Of a stretch of DNA of 64,000 bases, positions 51,470 to 61,048 are shown in pieces (position 1 is the stretch's first letter; every line of letters begins with the position of its first letter). The notes beneath the pieces are model-generated. The model was not told where the DNA came from. It did no database searches and was given only the letters and a program-made list of their open reading frames with translations. Source of the DNA: Lacticaseibacillus saniviri JCM 17471 = DSM 24301 (GTDB lineage Bacteria > Bacillota > Bacilli > Lactobacillales > Lactobacillaceae); assembly GCF_001311785.1 (NCBI RefSeq), contig NZ_BBBX01000013.1:1-64000 (forward strand), in the 5' to 3' direction. Made by a program: the position numbers and the translations under genes.

Positions 51470-52111
51470 ATGTTAAAAGAAATTGCTGTTGAAAACTTCA
51501 CCCTCATTCCTCAAGCTGTTGCGGCAGGTGTCAATCGCATTGAACTGAATGACAACTTAGCTGTTGGGGGCACAACCGTCTCAAAGGGTGTACTTGCTGA
51601 AGCGACCCGTTACGCCCATGAACACCAAATCAGTGTTGTGGCCATGATTCGTCCTCGCGGCGGTGATTTTGTCTACAATGACTTGGAGCTCAAAATGATG
51701 GAAGCTGATCTCTTTGAAGCACAGGCACAAGGCGTTGATGCGGTTGCCTTTGGTGCTTTGACGGCAGACGGCCAAATCGACGAAGAAGCAATGGAAAATC
51801 TGATTGCGGCGAGTGCCGGTATGGATGTTGTCTTCCACATGGCGTTTGATGCCATTCCTGAAGCGGATCAAGGCGCTGCCTTAACCTGGTTGGCAGACCA
51901 CGATGTCGAACGTGTCTTGACGCACGGTGGCTCACTCGACACACCGATTACAGCAACCTTGCCACATCTCAAAGAGATTATTGCTGCTGCCCCTGCTTCA
52001 CTCACCATTTTGCCTGGTGGCGGCATCACCTATGAGAACGCGGATGCGATTGCCAATGAACTCGGCGTGCCAGCACTCCACGGCACCAAGATTGTGGACC
52101 TCAAAAACTAA
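51470..52111 (+). CDS. cutC: CutC family protein
   Basis: A complete 213-residue TIM-barrel protein of the CutC group (begins MLKEIAVENFTLIPQAVAAG; contains VAMIRPRGGDFVYND and HMAFDAIPE). The family was named for copper homeostasis in E. coli, but the biochemical role is unsettled. It is downstream of uppP with AGAAAGGAG and probably cotranscribed. Confidence 0.9.
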   Translation: MLKEIAVENFTLIPQAVAAGVNRIELNDNLAVGGTTVSKGVLAEATRYAHEHQISVVAMIRPRGGDFVYNDLELKMMEADLFEAQAQGVDAVAFGALTADGQIDEEAMENLIAASAGMDVVFHMAFDAIPEADQGAALTWLADHDVERVLTHGGSLDTPITATLPHLKEIIAAAPASLTILPGGGITYENADAIANELGVPALHGTKIVDLKN

Positions 52112-52120
52112 AAAGTAACA

Positions 52121-52174
52121 AAAGAAGAAGCGTCCGCGACACCCGAAGTGGCATGTCATGGACGCTTCTTTTTG
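52121..52174. terminator. Bidirectional terminator between cutC and rluA
   Basis: Arms AAGAAGCGTCC / GGACGCTTCTT with A and T flanks, between convergent genes. Confidence 0.85.
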
Positions 52175-52175
52175 T

Positions 52176-53075
52176 TTAATGTGATTCCACTAGGCCGACC
52201 CGCGTGAGGCCCGCCTGCATATCTGCTGGCAGTGGTGCCGTGAGATCAATGGTGCGATTCAGATACGGATGATAGAAATTGAGATGCGCGCAGTGCAGCG
52301 CTTGGCGCGCCATCAGCATCTCACCACCGTAGAGGTCATCGCCAATCAGCGGATGGCCAATGGCGGAAAAATGCACCCGAATCTGGTGCGTTCTCCCGGT
52401 GTGCAGCGTTACCTCCGCCAAGGCGTAAGCTGAATTTTGTTGCAACAAGCGATACTCGGTGGTCGATTGTTTGCCCGTGGGCACGACCGCCCGCTTCATA
52501 TAGAATTCCTGACTGCGACCAATGCGCAGTATCAACCAGCCGTGTGACGGCAGTGGCTGGTGCAATGGAATCAGGGCCTGGTAATTCTTGATGAAGCGAC
52601 TGCTGTGCAACTGGCGATCCACCAGACTGTGGGCAAAACCGTGCTTGGCAAACAGCATCAAGCCACTGGTATCGCGATCAAGCCGCGTCACCACGTGAAT
52701 CGCCGTGCTCTCGGCGTGACTGCTGATCAAGTATGCTTTAACACGATTAGCCATGCTGTCATCGCCCTTAGCAGCGTCTGGAATTGATGCGACACCGGCG
52801 GGTTTATTGACCACCAAATAATGCGCATCTTCATAAATAATATCGATGGGTGCCGCAAATGGCTTCACAGTGTCCACTGGAATTTCCGGTGCCAACTGTA
52901 ACAAGATACGGTCCTTCGCATGCAGCAAGTAGTCCGTGTTGCGTTGCCGATGATTCACATACACCGCGCCACCGTGAAACTTGAGTTTAATCAATTGTGA
53001 TTGCGAAAACCCCTGTTGCCGCAAAAAGTTTTGCAGCTTCAAGGGGTTTCCGGTATAGGTCCATTTAAAATACAT
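52176..53075 (-). CDS. RluA-family pseudouridine synthase
   Basis: A complete 299-residue enzyme with a truncated S4-like N-terminal domain and the catalytic motif TRLDRDTSGLMLFAK (aspartate near residue 134). Its start codon overlaps the stop of nadK by one base. The order relQ-nadK-rluA matches Bacillus yjbM-yjbN-yjbO. The target uridines in rRNA or tRNA cannot be told from sequence. Confidence 0.92.
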   Translation of the reverse strand: MYFKWTYTGNPLKLQNFLRQQGFSQSQLIKLKFHGGAVYVNHRQRNTDYLLHAKDRILLQLAPEIPVDTVKPFAAPIDIIYEDAHYLVVNKPAGVASIPDAAKGDDSMANRVKAYLISSHAESTAIHVVTRLDRDTSGLMLFAKHGFAHSLVDRQLHSSRFIKNYQALIPLHQPLPSHGWLILRIGRSQEFYMKRAVVPTGKQSTTEYRLLQQNSAYALAEVTLHTGRTHQIRVHFSAIGHPLIGDDLYGGEMLMARQALHCAHLNFYHPYLNRTIDLTAPLPADMQAGLTRVGLVESH

Positions 53076-53872
53076 TACTTTTTAACACCGATGAAGGCAT
53101 CCTCCACGCGATCCCAGAAATGCATGTGACGATAGCGCGCAAAGTGAATCCGTTCTGAGGCAATGCGGAATTTCATCTCAACAATCGGTGGTGTTGTGGT
53201 TGAGAACTGGTCCACTGTCATCACAAAATCTTGACCGCTCGCTGGTCGGAAGGTCACCCATTCATCGGGTGCGATAATGACCGGTGCAGAGAGCGTCCGG
53301 AACACACGATTATTGATCGATGCGATTTCAGTGACTTGCAGTGCATCGAGTCGTGGATGCATCACTGCCCCACCGATTGACTTGCTATAAGCCGTTGACC
53401 CGGTTGGCGTTGAGACACACAGTCCATCACCACGGAAACTTTCAAAGAAGTTTTGTTTGATATACACATCCGTTCGCATGGTGCCATTCATCCGCTTCAA
53501 TGTCGCTTCGTTGAGCGCGAGGAAATGTGCCGTCGTCGAGTCGTCATAAGTCAGGCTGACATCGAGTAAGGGATAACTCACACTTTGACCCGAATCTTGC
53601 TTCAATGCATCGACTAAGTCATCGAGTTCAAAGTCGCGCCAATCGGTGTAAAACCCTAAGTGACCCGTATGGACACCGATAAACCGCACATGACTCAAAC
53701 TGTCCGCATAGCGATGAAACGCAGATAGCAGCGTCCCATCCCCACCGACTGTGACGACCACATCGGGATGCTTATCATCGAGCACGAATCCCGCTTGTTC
53801 CAGCTTCTTGGTCAAAACACCAGCTGTTGTAATTGATTTTTCACCTGAATTATTGAATACCGTTATCCGCAT
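53075..53872 (-). CDS. nadK: NAD kinase
   Basis: Phosphorylates NAD to NADP. The 265-residue product starts [13 protein letters not shown] and has the catalytic GGDGT near residue 45, ALNEATLKR, and [15 protein letters not shown] start at 53872 because AAGGATGG is upstream; it overlaps the relQ end by 23 bases. It is the middle gene of relQ-nadK-rluA. Confidence 0.95.
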   Translation of the reverse strand: MRITVFNNSGEKSITTAGVLTKKLEQAGFVLDDKHPDVVVTVGGDGTLLSAFHRYADSLSHVRFIGVHTGHLGFYTDWRDFELDDLVDALKQDSGQSVSYPLLDVSLTYDDSTTAHFLALNEATLKRMNGTMRTDVYIKQNFFESFRGDGLCVSTPTGSTAYSKSIGGAVMHPRLDALQVTEIASINNRVFRTLSAPVIIAPDEWVTFRPASGQDFVMTVDQFSTTTPPIVEMKFRIASERIHFARYRHMHFWDRVEDAFIGVKK

Positions 53873-54533
53873 GATTACCATCCTTATCATCGGTTGTCAT
53901 CGGAGGCAAATTTTGCCCCTTGCCATAGGAAAAGAGTTGTTGTGCTTCTTGGATTTCTTCGCGAATCTCTGACATTTCCGTATCTAACATGAATGAGGCT
54001 TCCGCAGCCCGCTTCAATCGTGCTTTCAATTCGTCAGGAAATTCACCTTGATATTTGTAGTTTAATGAATGTTCAATTGTGGCCCAGAAATTCATCGACA
54101 TGGTGCGAATTTGGATTTCTGCCAGCAATTTCTTTTCACCGTGTACCAGTTGAACCGGATATTCGATCACAACATGATACGAGCGATAGCCGGAAGGTTT
54201 GACGTTGGTCACGTAATCACGTTCCTCAATCACCTTCATGTCGGTGCGTTGATGCAAGAGTTCAACCACCTGATAGATGTCTTCCACAAACTGGCATTGA
54301 ATGCGGAGACCGGCAATATCTTGCATGTCTTGTTCCAATAGTTCGTCTGTGATGTAGCGCCGCGACTGCTTCTCGATAATTGAATCGATTGGCTTGACCC
54401 GCCCCGTCACAAACTCGATTGGGGTGTGTTCGTTGGCTTGCTGGAATTGCTTGCGCATGCCACGAAACTTGATCTTCAGCTCGTCAACCGCTTGTGTGTA
54501 AGGCATTAAGAATGTATCCCAATTTCTTTCCAT
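53850..54533 (-). CDS. relQ: Small alarmone synthetase RelQ (GTP pyrophosphokinase family)
   Basis: A 227-residue protein with only the (p)ppGpp synthetase domain: the substrate-binding [13 protein letters not shown] and the catalytic ELQIRT-like [18 protein letters not shown] are present, and there is no HD hydrolase domain. Start at 54533 (MERNWDTFL) after a GAAAGTAGGTC stretch. RelQ makes alarmones under envelope stress. Divergent from the CYTH gene, as in Bacillus yjbK/yjbM. Confidence 0.92.
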   Translation of the reverse strand: MERNWDTFLMPYTQAVDELKIKFRGMRKQFQQANEHTPIEFVTGRVKPIDSIIEKQSRRYITDELLEQDMQDIAGLRIQCQFVEDIYQVVELLHQRTDMKVIEERDYVTNVKPSGYRSYHVVIEYPVQLVHGEKKLLAEIQIRTMSMNFWATIEHSLNYKYQGEFPDELKARLKRAAEASFMLDTEMSEIREEIQEAQQLFSYGKGQNLPPMTTDDKDGNHADNGIQ

Positions 54534-54642
54534 GATGCGACCTACTTTCCACCAAAATATTAGCCAGATATATTCTACCATAGTTCAATCTTTTCGCTTA
54601 ATATCTTATTGGTGTGTTAGACTGTTCGCGGAGGCGATGACC

Positions 54643-55232
54643 ATGACAATTACACCGGAAACCGAACTCAAACGATCACTGACAAAGCCCCAATTCAAGC
54701 GATTTTGGCGGCTTATCCATTCGCACCACAATTCAAACAAACCAACACTTATTTTGACACCCCACATCAGGAGTTGCGACAACATGAGATGGGATTGCGT
54801 ATTCGCCAATTCGACACCTATGCCGAACAAACACTAAAGACGCCAAATCCCGATCACCAAGGACTGATTGAAAACACCGACCCCCTGACAACAGCCGCGG
54901 CTGAAGCGGCTCTACAAGCTGGCCATATCGTCAGTGGTGGCATCGTTAGTGAAGTGCTAACCAAATTTGGTATAGAAGATAAAACACTTGTACCATTTGC
55001 GAAAGCAACGACCTATCGGCAGCTCGCAACATTACCAACCGGTGTTATCACGCTCGATGAAACGCACTACCCGGACAGTTTCATCGACTATGATTTGGAA
55101 ATTGAATATGAAAATTTACATTCCGCAACTGAGCTCATGGCCCAATTAACTGACCAATTTCAGCTTTCCACAGCACCGCTCGCAAATAAGGTCGCTCGAG
55201 CTGCTAAACACGTGATAAAATCACAAGCATAA
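54643..55232 (+). CDS. CYTH-domain protein, YjbK-like (one frameshift)
   Basis: About 197 residues. The N-terminal ETELKR (acidic ExExK-type motif) and later acidic strands DYDLEIEYE fit a triphosphate tunnel metalloenzyme. The frame breaks near 54702 (QFKRF / AAYPFAPQF) where one base is missing. It is divergent from relQ and upstream of spxH, the standard neighbourhood. Probable function: inorganic or nucleoside triphosphatase, inferred from family. Confidence 0.87.
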
Positions 55233-55315
55233 TTGATTGCTAAATGTTCGAAATCTGTTACAGTAATGTTCGGAACTAATTTACTAGTCTTAATCGTCGT
55301 ATTGGAGGAAACATT

Positions 55316-55949
55316 GTGTTAGAAATCTTTGTTTTGTCAATCCAATTGGGAACATCTGTCTCGAGGTCGAAAAAAACCTCCTTGCTTTAGCTGGTGAGCA
55401 ATCTCGGCCTGTACAGATTAAGTTTGTACCGACGTAAATTTCACAATCATTACTGATTATATGAAAGCTCACGCGATGGACCCAAAGGATCTAGAACTGC
55501 GTAATCACTTATTCAATCTCGCTTATAATATCATCTTAGACTACAAGGCCGCCCAATTTCAGGGGAACTTGAAGGCCCGCAAACTTCTGATGGCGCTCCA
55601 ACGCGCGTTTAATGAAGACCAGCGTTACGATCGGGCTATGGTGGCTGAACTACTGGCCACCTACCACATCGATCAAGAGATGTTCGATGAAGATCGGACA
55701 GACGCCGCACTGCGAGACGCCTTTAGCCACGATCAACAATTGGCTTCTGAGATGCATATTACCAACACACCGTCAGCCGTATTTATGGATACCGATCAGC
55801 CTGAAACGGACGCTGCGATTTTATTGGAGAATGTCACGGACCATCATGTCTTTGCTAACATTTGCCATGAGCTTGTCACCCGTCCTGCCGCGTTTTACGG
55901 CTCGGCTGAACTAGGCAGCCTAAACGGCACCGATTTACACGTGCTCTAA
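55316..55949 (+). CDS. spxH: SpxH/YjbH-like ClpXP adaptor, DsbA-fold (two frameshifts)
   Basis: About 211 residues with the thioredoxin/DsbA-like fold of SpxH, which delivers the regulator Spx to ClpXP. GTG start at 55316 with GGAGGA. Frames break near 55330 (T run) and 55433 (CCGACGT-AAAT), each needing one T; after correction the start reads MLEIFCFVNPIGNICLEVEK. Position between the CYTH gene and coiA is that of yjbH. The usual CxxC is not seen: two cysteines are eight residues apart. Confidence 0.85.
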
Positions 55950-55980
55950 AAAAGACAGACTCTCGGGTCTGTCTTTTTTG
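55947..55980. terminator. Bidirectional terminator between spxH and coiA
   Basis: Arms AAAAAGACAGAC / GTCTGTCTTTTT with a 6-base loop. Confidence 0.9.
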
Positions 55981-55984
55981 TTGC

Positions 55985-57072
55985 TCAAATATTAGGTTGC
56001 GCTGGTGATACCCGCTGTTCGAGCACGCGTTGCATCGCCAGAAAATCATCGAACTGCTGCAACTTGCGTTCCGAATCAGGATACCATTGTGGTGTTTGCA
56101 GCCAGTGCCACCCCTGCTCATCTTCTTCAAGCAAATGTAGTCGCGTCAAAACTGTCAGCCAGCGTTTCATCACGGGCGGTTCACTGGGCCACGCTAGTAA
56201 TGGTGTCTTCGAGTTACCCAATGCGCGCTGCCAGAATGTATGATTGGCTTCTCTCGTCACCGGCGAATGCTGAAACCTGAGCAACCACCACGTGCGTAAT
56301 TGCCACTCAGGCACAACCAGTCCCGGTAACCCGGTGAGTTGCAATTGAACAACCCATGGCACACCCGCTAAGTTTATCCCTTTGCGATAACTCGCCTCTT
56401 GCAGTGCACGCAATTGTGGTTGCCGATAATAAAGCTGACGCGCCAATTGTAGTTGTGCCTGTTTTGGCGAATGCGCTGAAGGCCGCAAGTATTGGCGGTA
56501 GTGGTGACCATACTGCGTGATTAACCAGCCACTGGGTTGCCACTGCCATCGATCCAGCCGCTGTCGAGTCATGTCTAGAAACCAGAGTGTCAGCTCTTGC
56601 GTCAAGAATTTTGTTGCTTAGCCTGATAGCGCGGCGCAAAATACCGGGAACCCAATATCCAAATCACCGGCAATCCCAACTGCGTGTAGCCATCTGTCCG
56701 TGCCTTCAGTTGTGGCACTGAGATCGGACTGCACTGAAACTCAATGACCAACTTGTGGCCGGATTTCTGGATGATCAGATCGGCACGTTGTTTGATTGTC
56801 GGCAGGTATACTTCAAGTTCGACTGACCATCCCAGGTAAGTGTAAAAGTCATAGAGCCACTGCTTACCTGTCAAATGTTGATGGCTTTCCGGTTCGCTCG
56901 CTGAACAGGTACCGGCAATATGGGCAAAGTGCGCCGGGTTTTGTTTGCCATTGCGCACCCGCACCGGTTGCTCACACGCAGGGCAAAAGAAGCGTTCCTG
57001 ACTGAGGGTCGCCGCTTGTTCATGCGTCTGTAGCCAGACCCGTTCATGCGCTTGATTCAATGCAATAAACAT
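55985..57072 (-). CDS. coiA: Competence protein CoiA (one frameshift)
   Basis: A nuclease-like protein needed for transformation in streptococci. It has an N-terminal zinc/histidine region (CPACEQPVRVRNGKQNPAHFAH), then a restriction-endonuclease-like core (RADLIIQKSGHKLVIEFQCSPI with D, E and Q in PD-(D/E)xK order). The frame breaks near 56605 (RYQAKQQ-KFLTQELTLW) in an A run. Corrected length is about 362 residues. Confidence 0.9.
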
Positions 57073-57139
57073 CGTGTGCCACCTCCTAGGGATTACATTC
57101 GCGAATCACCCGGGAAATGTCACGTCTCACCGCAATCAA

Positions 57140-57182
57140 AAGCGCCTGTGACATAACCCCTTCTGGGATGCCACAGGCGCTT
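57140..57182 (-). terminator. Terminator closing repeat element copy C
   Basis: Arms AAGCGCCTGTGGCAT / ATGTCACAGGCGCTT with TT following on the minus strand; almost the same as 19948-19990. Confidence 0.75.
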
Positions 57183-57190
57183 GCTTGTAT

Positions 57191-57258
57191 GAACAATCTT
57201 GACTACTTATGTGCCAAAAGGCTGAGAGTACCGTCTAACTGAGCCCTTTTGTCACAAC
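57191..57258 (-). repeat. 3'-side intergenic repeat element, copy C (downstream of pnuC)
   Basis: A shortened copy that starts 12 bases after the pnuC stop. It keeps the outer stem GTTGTGACAAAAGGGCTCAG ... CTCAGCCTTTTGG and the tail up to TTGTTC but lacks the central 25 or so bases. Confidence 0.75.
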
Positions 57259-57269
57259 TTTAATGACGC

Positions 57270-58039
57270 TTATTTTTGTTGGTGATTAGCCAGATAGTTA
57301 TCCTTGTGGAACCAGGCCACACCACGATCAAATACGGAAACGCCATCGTTGGCAAAATACAGCAGGTAAGTGAAGAACAAGGTCAGATTCGCATCGCCTT
57401 GCGCCGCAGTCACACCCCAGAGGACCATCGACATCACGCTTTGAACAATCCAGAAATAATACTGATCGGAGAAACGCAAGGTGGCCAACAATGAGCCGGT
57501 AATACCAATGGTCCCAGCGAGTGCATCAATCACTGGCCGTGGACTGATAAACAGATGGGTATCCATGAGATATAACAGACCAAAGATGATGACGAAGAAG
57601 ACTGCTGTGAAGCCCCAGCCCCGTACGCCTTGATCCTTCAGATGGCGGACGCGTTGGCCCACGTTTTGGCCCAACTCGGCATGACCAACACTGGAATATC
57701 GAGTAACACAATGTAGCTCAACTGAAGCACGACGTCAGCGAAATTTTTCGACTTGGTGGCAACAATAATATAAATAATGGCACTAATTAAGCCAAAAACA
57801 CCGTTGAGTGGTCGCACGTTCGTAATGGAAATCGTGGTGGTGAACCCTAAAATCCCCGCAAGCATGGGCAGAATTGTCCACAGGTGAATCGGGCCCACAA
57901 TGGTTGTCCCAATAATCATCCCAATCCCAAACATCAATAAGAGATAACTCGAAAAGGTCCATCCTTTCATCTGTTCCACATACCAACGTGGATTGAATAC
58001 ACTTGAAATTGCCTTTTCGTCTGAATGTTGCATCGTCAT
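57270..58039 (-). CDS. pnuC: Nicotinamide riboside transporter PnuC (one frameshift)
   Basis: About 256 residues, seven or so membrane helices, with the PnuC core (DALAGTIGITGSLLATLRFSDQYYFWIVQSV). The frame breaks near 57665 (VLVMPSWAKTWANAS / GQNVGQRVRHLKD) with one base missing. ATG at 58039 with AAAAGG upstream. It imports NAD precursors; nadK and nnrD lie within 5 kb on either side. Confidence 0.9.
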
Positions 58040-58075
58040 CGCCAACCTTTTTCCTTTTTCGAAACAATAGTAGCA

Positions 58076-58102
58076 ATTATAGCACGCAAAAAAGCGATTC
58101 AA
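58076..58102 (-). promoter_or_regulatory. Promoter of pnuC
   Basis: An extended -10 TGCTATAAT (58084-58076) with TTGAAT 15 bases upstream of the hexamer on the minus strand. Confidence 0.6.
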
Positions 58103-58123
58103 TACTTGACAATCAACGCAAAA

Positions 58124-58139
58124 ACACCATATGTGGTGT
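58124..58139. promoter_or_regulatory. Palindrome between pnuC and the metallophosphoesterase gene
   Basis: ACACCA-TATG-TGGTGT, 6-base perfect arms, in the 187-base divergent gap, upstream of the pnuC -35. It has the look of an operator for a dimeric regulator; it does not match NiaR or NrtR boxes that I know. Confidence 0.45.
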
Positions 58140-58226
58140 GTCTTAGTAGCATACAACCACATCTTGTATTCGGATACAGTGGGCCTGTCTAGGCTTTTGC
58201 GGTAGAATGAATACGGAGGTTTTATC

Positions 58227-59548
58227 ATGAAAAAATAATTATCGCGATTACGGTTTATTAGCCGCGGGTATCGGTGGCGGACTCTGGTGGCATGCCCAAC
58301 AAGCGACACCAACGCGCGCCATTACAAACAGTGCCACACCAACACTATGGGTGCTATCCGATCCACACTTCATCTCACCTACCATCCACGATCAGGGCAG
58401 TGCGTTCAAGTTCATCAAGCGCACAGCAGTAGGTAAGGATCTGGACTATCAGACTCAAACCATTACTGCCCTTGTTGCCAAGGCAAAGAAGGCCCATCCC
58501 GATGCGCTAATCATCACAGGTGACATCACCTTGAATGGTGAAAAGAAGAGTGCTGAAGATCTCAGTCAGCGGTTGGCACCACTCACCAAGGCTGGTATTA
58601 AGCTCTTAATCATGCCTGGTAATCAGATATTTACGATGGTTGGGCCCGTTCTTTTAAGGGTGCCGATCAGTTACGCACAGATCAGATCAGTCCCAATGAT
58701 TGGCAAACAATCTGGCACAGCAGTTATGCACAGGCCGCCAGCACCGACGCCAGTTCACTGAGCTATCGGGTCAACTTGAATCACGACTATCAACTGATCT
58801 GTCTCGACAGCAATATCTATGGTGTCCAGCAGTCCAGCACCCAACCCAACACGGGCGGTGAGCTCAAGCCAGCCACGATGAAGTGGTTAAAACAACAATT
58901 GATTGCGGGTCAAAAAAGCAACCGCCGTTCGTTAGTCTTTATGCATCACAACCTCTATCGGCACAATCAACAGGTCTATCAAGGGTTTGTCCTGAACAAT
59001 GCGCCACAACTGCGCACGCTGCTCGATGATTACAACGTCCCCGTCCTCTTTTCCGGCCATATTCACGCCCAGGACATCAGTGCCGATCCACAAAAGAAAC
59101 ATCACGTGATTGAAGTTGTCAGTGGCAGTTTTGCCACCAGTCCTAACGCTTATGGCGTGGTCAAGCTCAGTAAGCATCACTTCAACTACCGTGAACAGCG
59201 ACTCAGCTTGACGGCAACGCTGACCAAAAAGAGCGCCAAAATCCTGATCTGTTGCACCATCAAGCCTACCTCAAGCAACTCTTCATCGAGAGTGGTGAAG
59301 GTCTTGCCTATCGCGAGTTGCCAGAAGGCCTCTCCCAAGCTAAGGCTGATCAAGCGGCACAATTATTGGGGAATCTCAACTGGCGCTATTTCACCGGCCA
59401 AAATCGCCCGAGCCAAACCGAACTCGCTGCCATCAAAAAAGCAGCGGGTTATCAGACACTCGCTGCCGTTCCTGAAATTAAAGCCTATCTTGAGACAATC
59501 CTCGTCGATCACAATCTGCCCAATGACCATCTCGATCTCACTTATTAG
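58227..59548 (+). CDS. Secreted/membrane-anchored metallophosphoesterase (at least four frameshifts)
   Basis: A calcineurin-like phosphoesterase of about 441 residues: an N-terminal hydrophobic anchor, then metal motifs SDPHF, GDITLNGEK, PGNHD (after restoring one C near 58625), MHHN and SGHIHAQD. Frames break near 58232 (A run), 58254 (T run), 58625 and 59240. ATG at 58227 has GGAGGT upstream. Its end overlaps the convergent nnrD gene by 11 bases. Substrate unknown; extracytoplasmic from the signal anchor. Confidence 0.83.
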
Positions 59549-60353
59549 CGTGTATTGCCATATATTGTGGTAATTGCGCGATGATGGCCGTTGGCAAGGT
59601 GACAAATTGCGTCTTGGCCAACTGATCCGAGATATCGCTATGCGCGTACACAGCGGCCAAGGTACTGGTCACGTGAGCCCCAAATTGCGCATTGAACGCA
59701 CCAATGATGCCGGCCAAGGTATCGCCGGAGCCGCCTGTGGCTAAGGCAGCGGAGCCCACCGGATTTTGATAGCTATCCGTACCAGCAAAAATCGTGGTGC
59801 GATGACTCTTTGCCACCACGATGCCCGGTAATTTGGCTGCCGCTATCGCACTGGTCTCAGGTGTCTGGTCGGCAATAGCGATGCCAGACAATCGTTGCCA
59901 TTCCATCTGATGTGGCGTCCAGATAATATGTGCTTGCGGCAATGCCGGTTGATTGGCCGCATAAAGCGTGATCGCTGAGCCATCGATGACCAACGTCTGT
60001 TGCGCGGTAACGGCGCTCAAAACGCGTTCTAGGGTCACCTCGTCGTCACCCAATCCCGGCCCAATCACAACAACTGTCGCTTGATGAACCGCATCGATGA
60101 GATCTGAACGCTGACTATCAATCACCATAGCTTCAGGTAATCGGGCATGCAGTGGTGCATGATTGTGGCTGTCTGTGGCGACTGTGACCAACCCAGCACC
60201 GGCGTACACTGCCGCACTCGCCGCGATAATCGCTGCACCGCCGAAGTGCGCATTGCCACCCACTATTAACACGCGGCCAAAATCACCTTTGTGCGTGGCC
60301 TGCTGGCGTGGCTGAATCACCTGATCAACAATCGCTTCCGAAAGAATTTGCAT
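59538..60353 (-). CDS. nnrD: ADP-dependent NAD(P)H-hydrate dehydratase
   Basis: A complete 271-residue ribokinase-fold enzyme that repairs hydrated NADH/NADPH. The motif GGSGDTLAGIIGAFNAQ near residues 207-223 and the N-terminal KGDFGRVLIVGGNAHFGGA are typical of the YjeF C-terminal domain family. The epimerase (NnrE) domain is not fused. With nadK and pnuC it forms a loose NAD cluster. Confidence 0.92.
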   Translation of the reverse strand: MQILSEAIVDQVIQPRQQATHKGDFGRVLIVGGNAHFGGAAIIAASAAVYAGAGLVTVATDSHNHAPLHARLPEAMVIDSQRSDLIDAVHQATVVVIGPGLGDDEVTLERVLSAVTAQQTLVIDGSAITLYAANQPALPQAHIIWTPHQMEWQRLSGIAIADQTPETSAIAAAKLPGIVVAKSHRTTIFAGTDSYQNPVGSAALATGGSGDTLAGIIGAFNAQFGAHVTSTLAAVYAHSDISDQLAKTQFVTLPTAIIAQLPQYMAIHANK

Positions 60354-60384
60354 AGTTTCACCTCAAAATTATTTGTAAACCTGC

Positions 60385-60413
60385 TTGCGTCTCGCGCCTG
60401 TTCTTGCTATAAT
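60385..60413 (+). promoter_or_regulatory. Promoter of the tRNA-Leu gene
   Basis: TTGCGT (60385-60390) and TATAAT (60408-60413), 17-base spacer, with TG one base before the -10. Confidence 0.8.
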
Positions 60414-60426
60414 CATTCTTGTTGTT

Positions 60427-60510
60427 GCCGCAATGGCGGAATTGGCAGACGCGCAGTGTTCAGGTCGCTGTATGGTTATCCATGTGCAGGTTCGACTCCT
60501 GTTTGCGGCA
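60427..60510 (+). tRNA. tRNA-Leu (anticodon CAG)
   Basis: A class II tRNA of 84 bases. Acceptor GCCGCAA pairs with TTGCGGC, the anticodon stem CAGTG/CGCTG holds the loop TTCAGGT with anticodon CAG, a long variable arm follows, and the T-arm contains GGTTCGACTCC. The 3' CCA is not encoded. It has its own promoter and terminator. Confidence 0.93.
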
Positions 60511-60529
60511 TTAATTGTATCACACCGAT

Positions 60530-60568
60530 AAGCTCCGAATCGTTGAATTAACGATTCGGAGCTTTTTT
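60530..60568 (+). terminator. Terminator after tRNA-Leu
   Basis: Perfect 15 bp arms AAGCTCCGAATCGTT / AACGATTCGGAGCTT with TTTT, 20 bases after the tRNA. Confidence 0.93.
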
Positions 60569-60599
60569 ATTGGCGCGCAACTTGACTTTGCTCATTATT

Positions 60600-60619
60600 T
60601 TAGTTAGTGTACTAACTAA
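60600..60619. promoter_or_regulatory. Palindromic operator of the MarR-type gene
   Basis: TTAGTTAGT-GT-ACTAACTAA, perfect 9-base arms, 16 bases before the TTG start and downstream of a TTGACT -35-like hexamer (60582-60587). Position and symmetry fit an autoregulated MarR operator. Confidence 0.75.
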
Positions 60620-60634
60620 ATAGGAGGGAGCATA

Positions 60635-61048
60635 TTGAACACCGGTTACTTACTGATGAATATCTCAAAGCAAATGAAGTACCAACTCAATCAAGCCCTG
60701 CTGCAACAAGGCCTCACCGTGCAGCAATGGGCCGTGATTCAGCAACTCGCTCAACAAATTCCTTTAACCGCTGTCACCTTGTCCGCCCGATTGGATATGG
60801 ATAAGCCCACTCTTTCAGGCATCATCAGGCGCCTGCTCGACAAGCAACTGATTGAAAAAACCAGCAATCCTGATGATAAGCGCTCGCAACTGTTATCGTT
60901 AACCGACGCGGGCATGACGGCAGCTGCCGCGGGCAAACAGACCAGTGATGACCTGCTTGACCATGTGCTGGGTGATCTCTCACCTGCTGAACAAACCACT
61001 CTGAATCACCTGCTCACCAAAATTAATGCTTCTAAGGAGACCCTATGA
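60635..61048 (+). CDS. MarR-family transcriptional regulator
   Basis: A complete 137-residue winged-helix repressor (recognition helix region LDMDKPTLSGIIRRLLDKQLIEKTSNPDDKRS near residues 50-80). TTG start at 60635 is supported by AGGAGGGAG upstream; an internal ATG at 60656 lacks this. Its stop overlaps the ATG of the following NmrA-like gene, so both are coupled and presumably controlled through the palindrome at 60600. No cysteine is present in the N-terminus, so a thiol switch is not evident. Confidence 0.9.
   Translation: MNTGYLLMNISKQMKYQLNQALLQQGLTVQQWAVIQQLAQQIPLTAVTLSARLDMDKPTLSGIIRRLLDKQLIEKTSNPDDKRSQLLSLTDAGMTAAAAGKQTSDDLLDHVLGDLSPAEQTTLNHLLTKINASKETL

Noticed and set aside
57638-58312. 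Extended N-terminus of PnuC reaching to 58312
   Set aside because: The extension would cover the pnuC promoter and the palindrome and would overlap the start of the divergent gene; ATG at 58039 has a ribosome-binding site.
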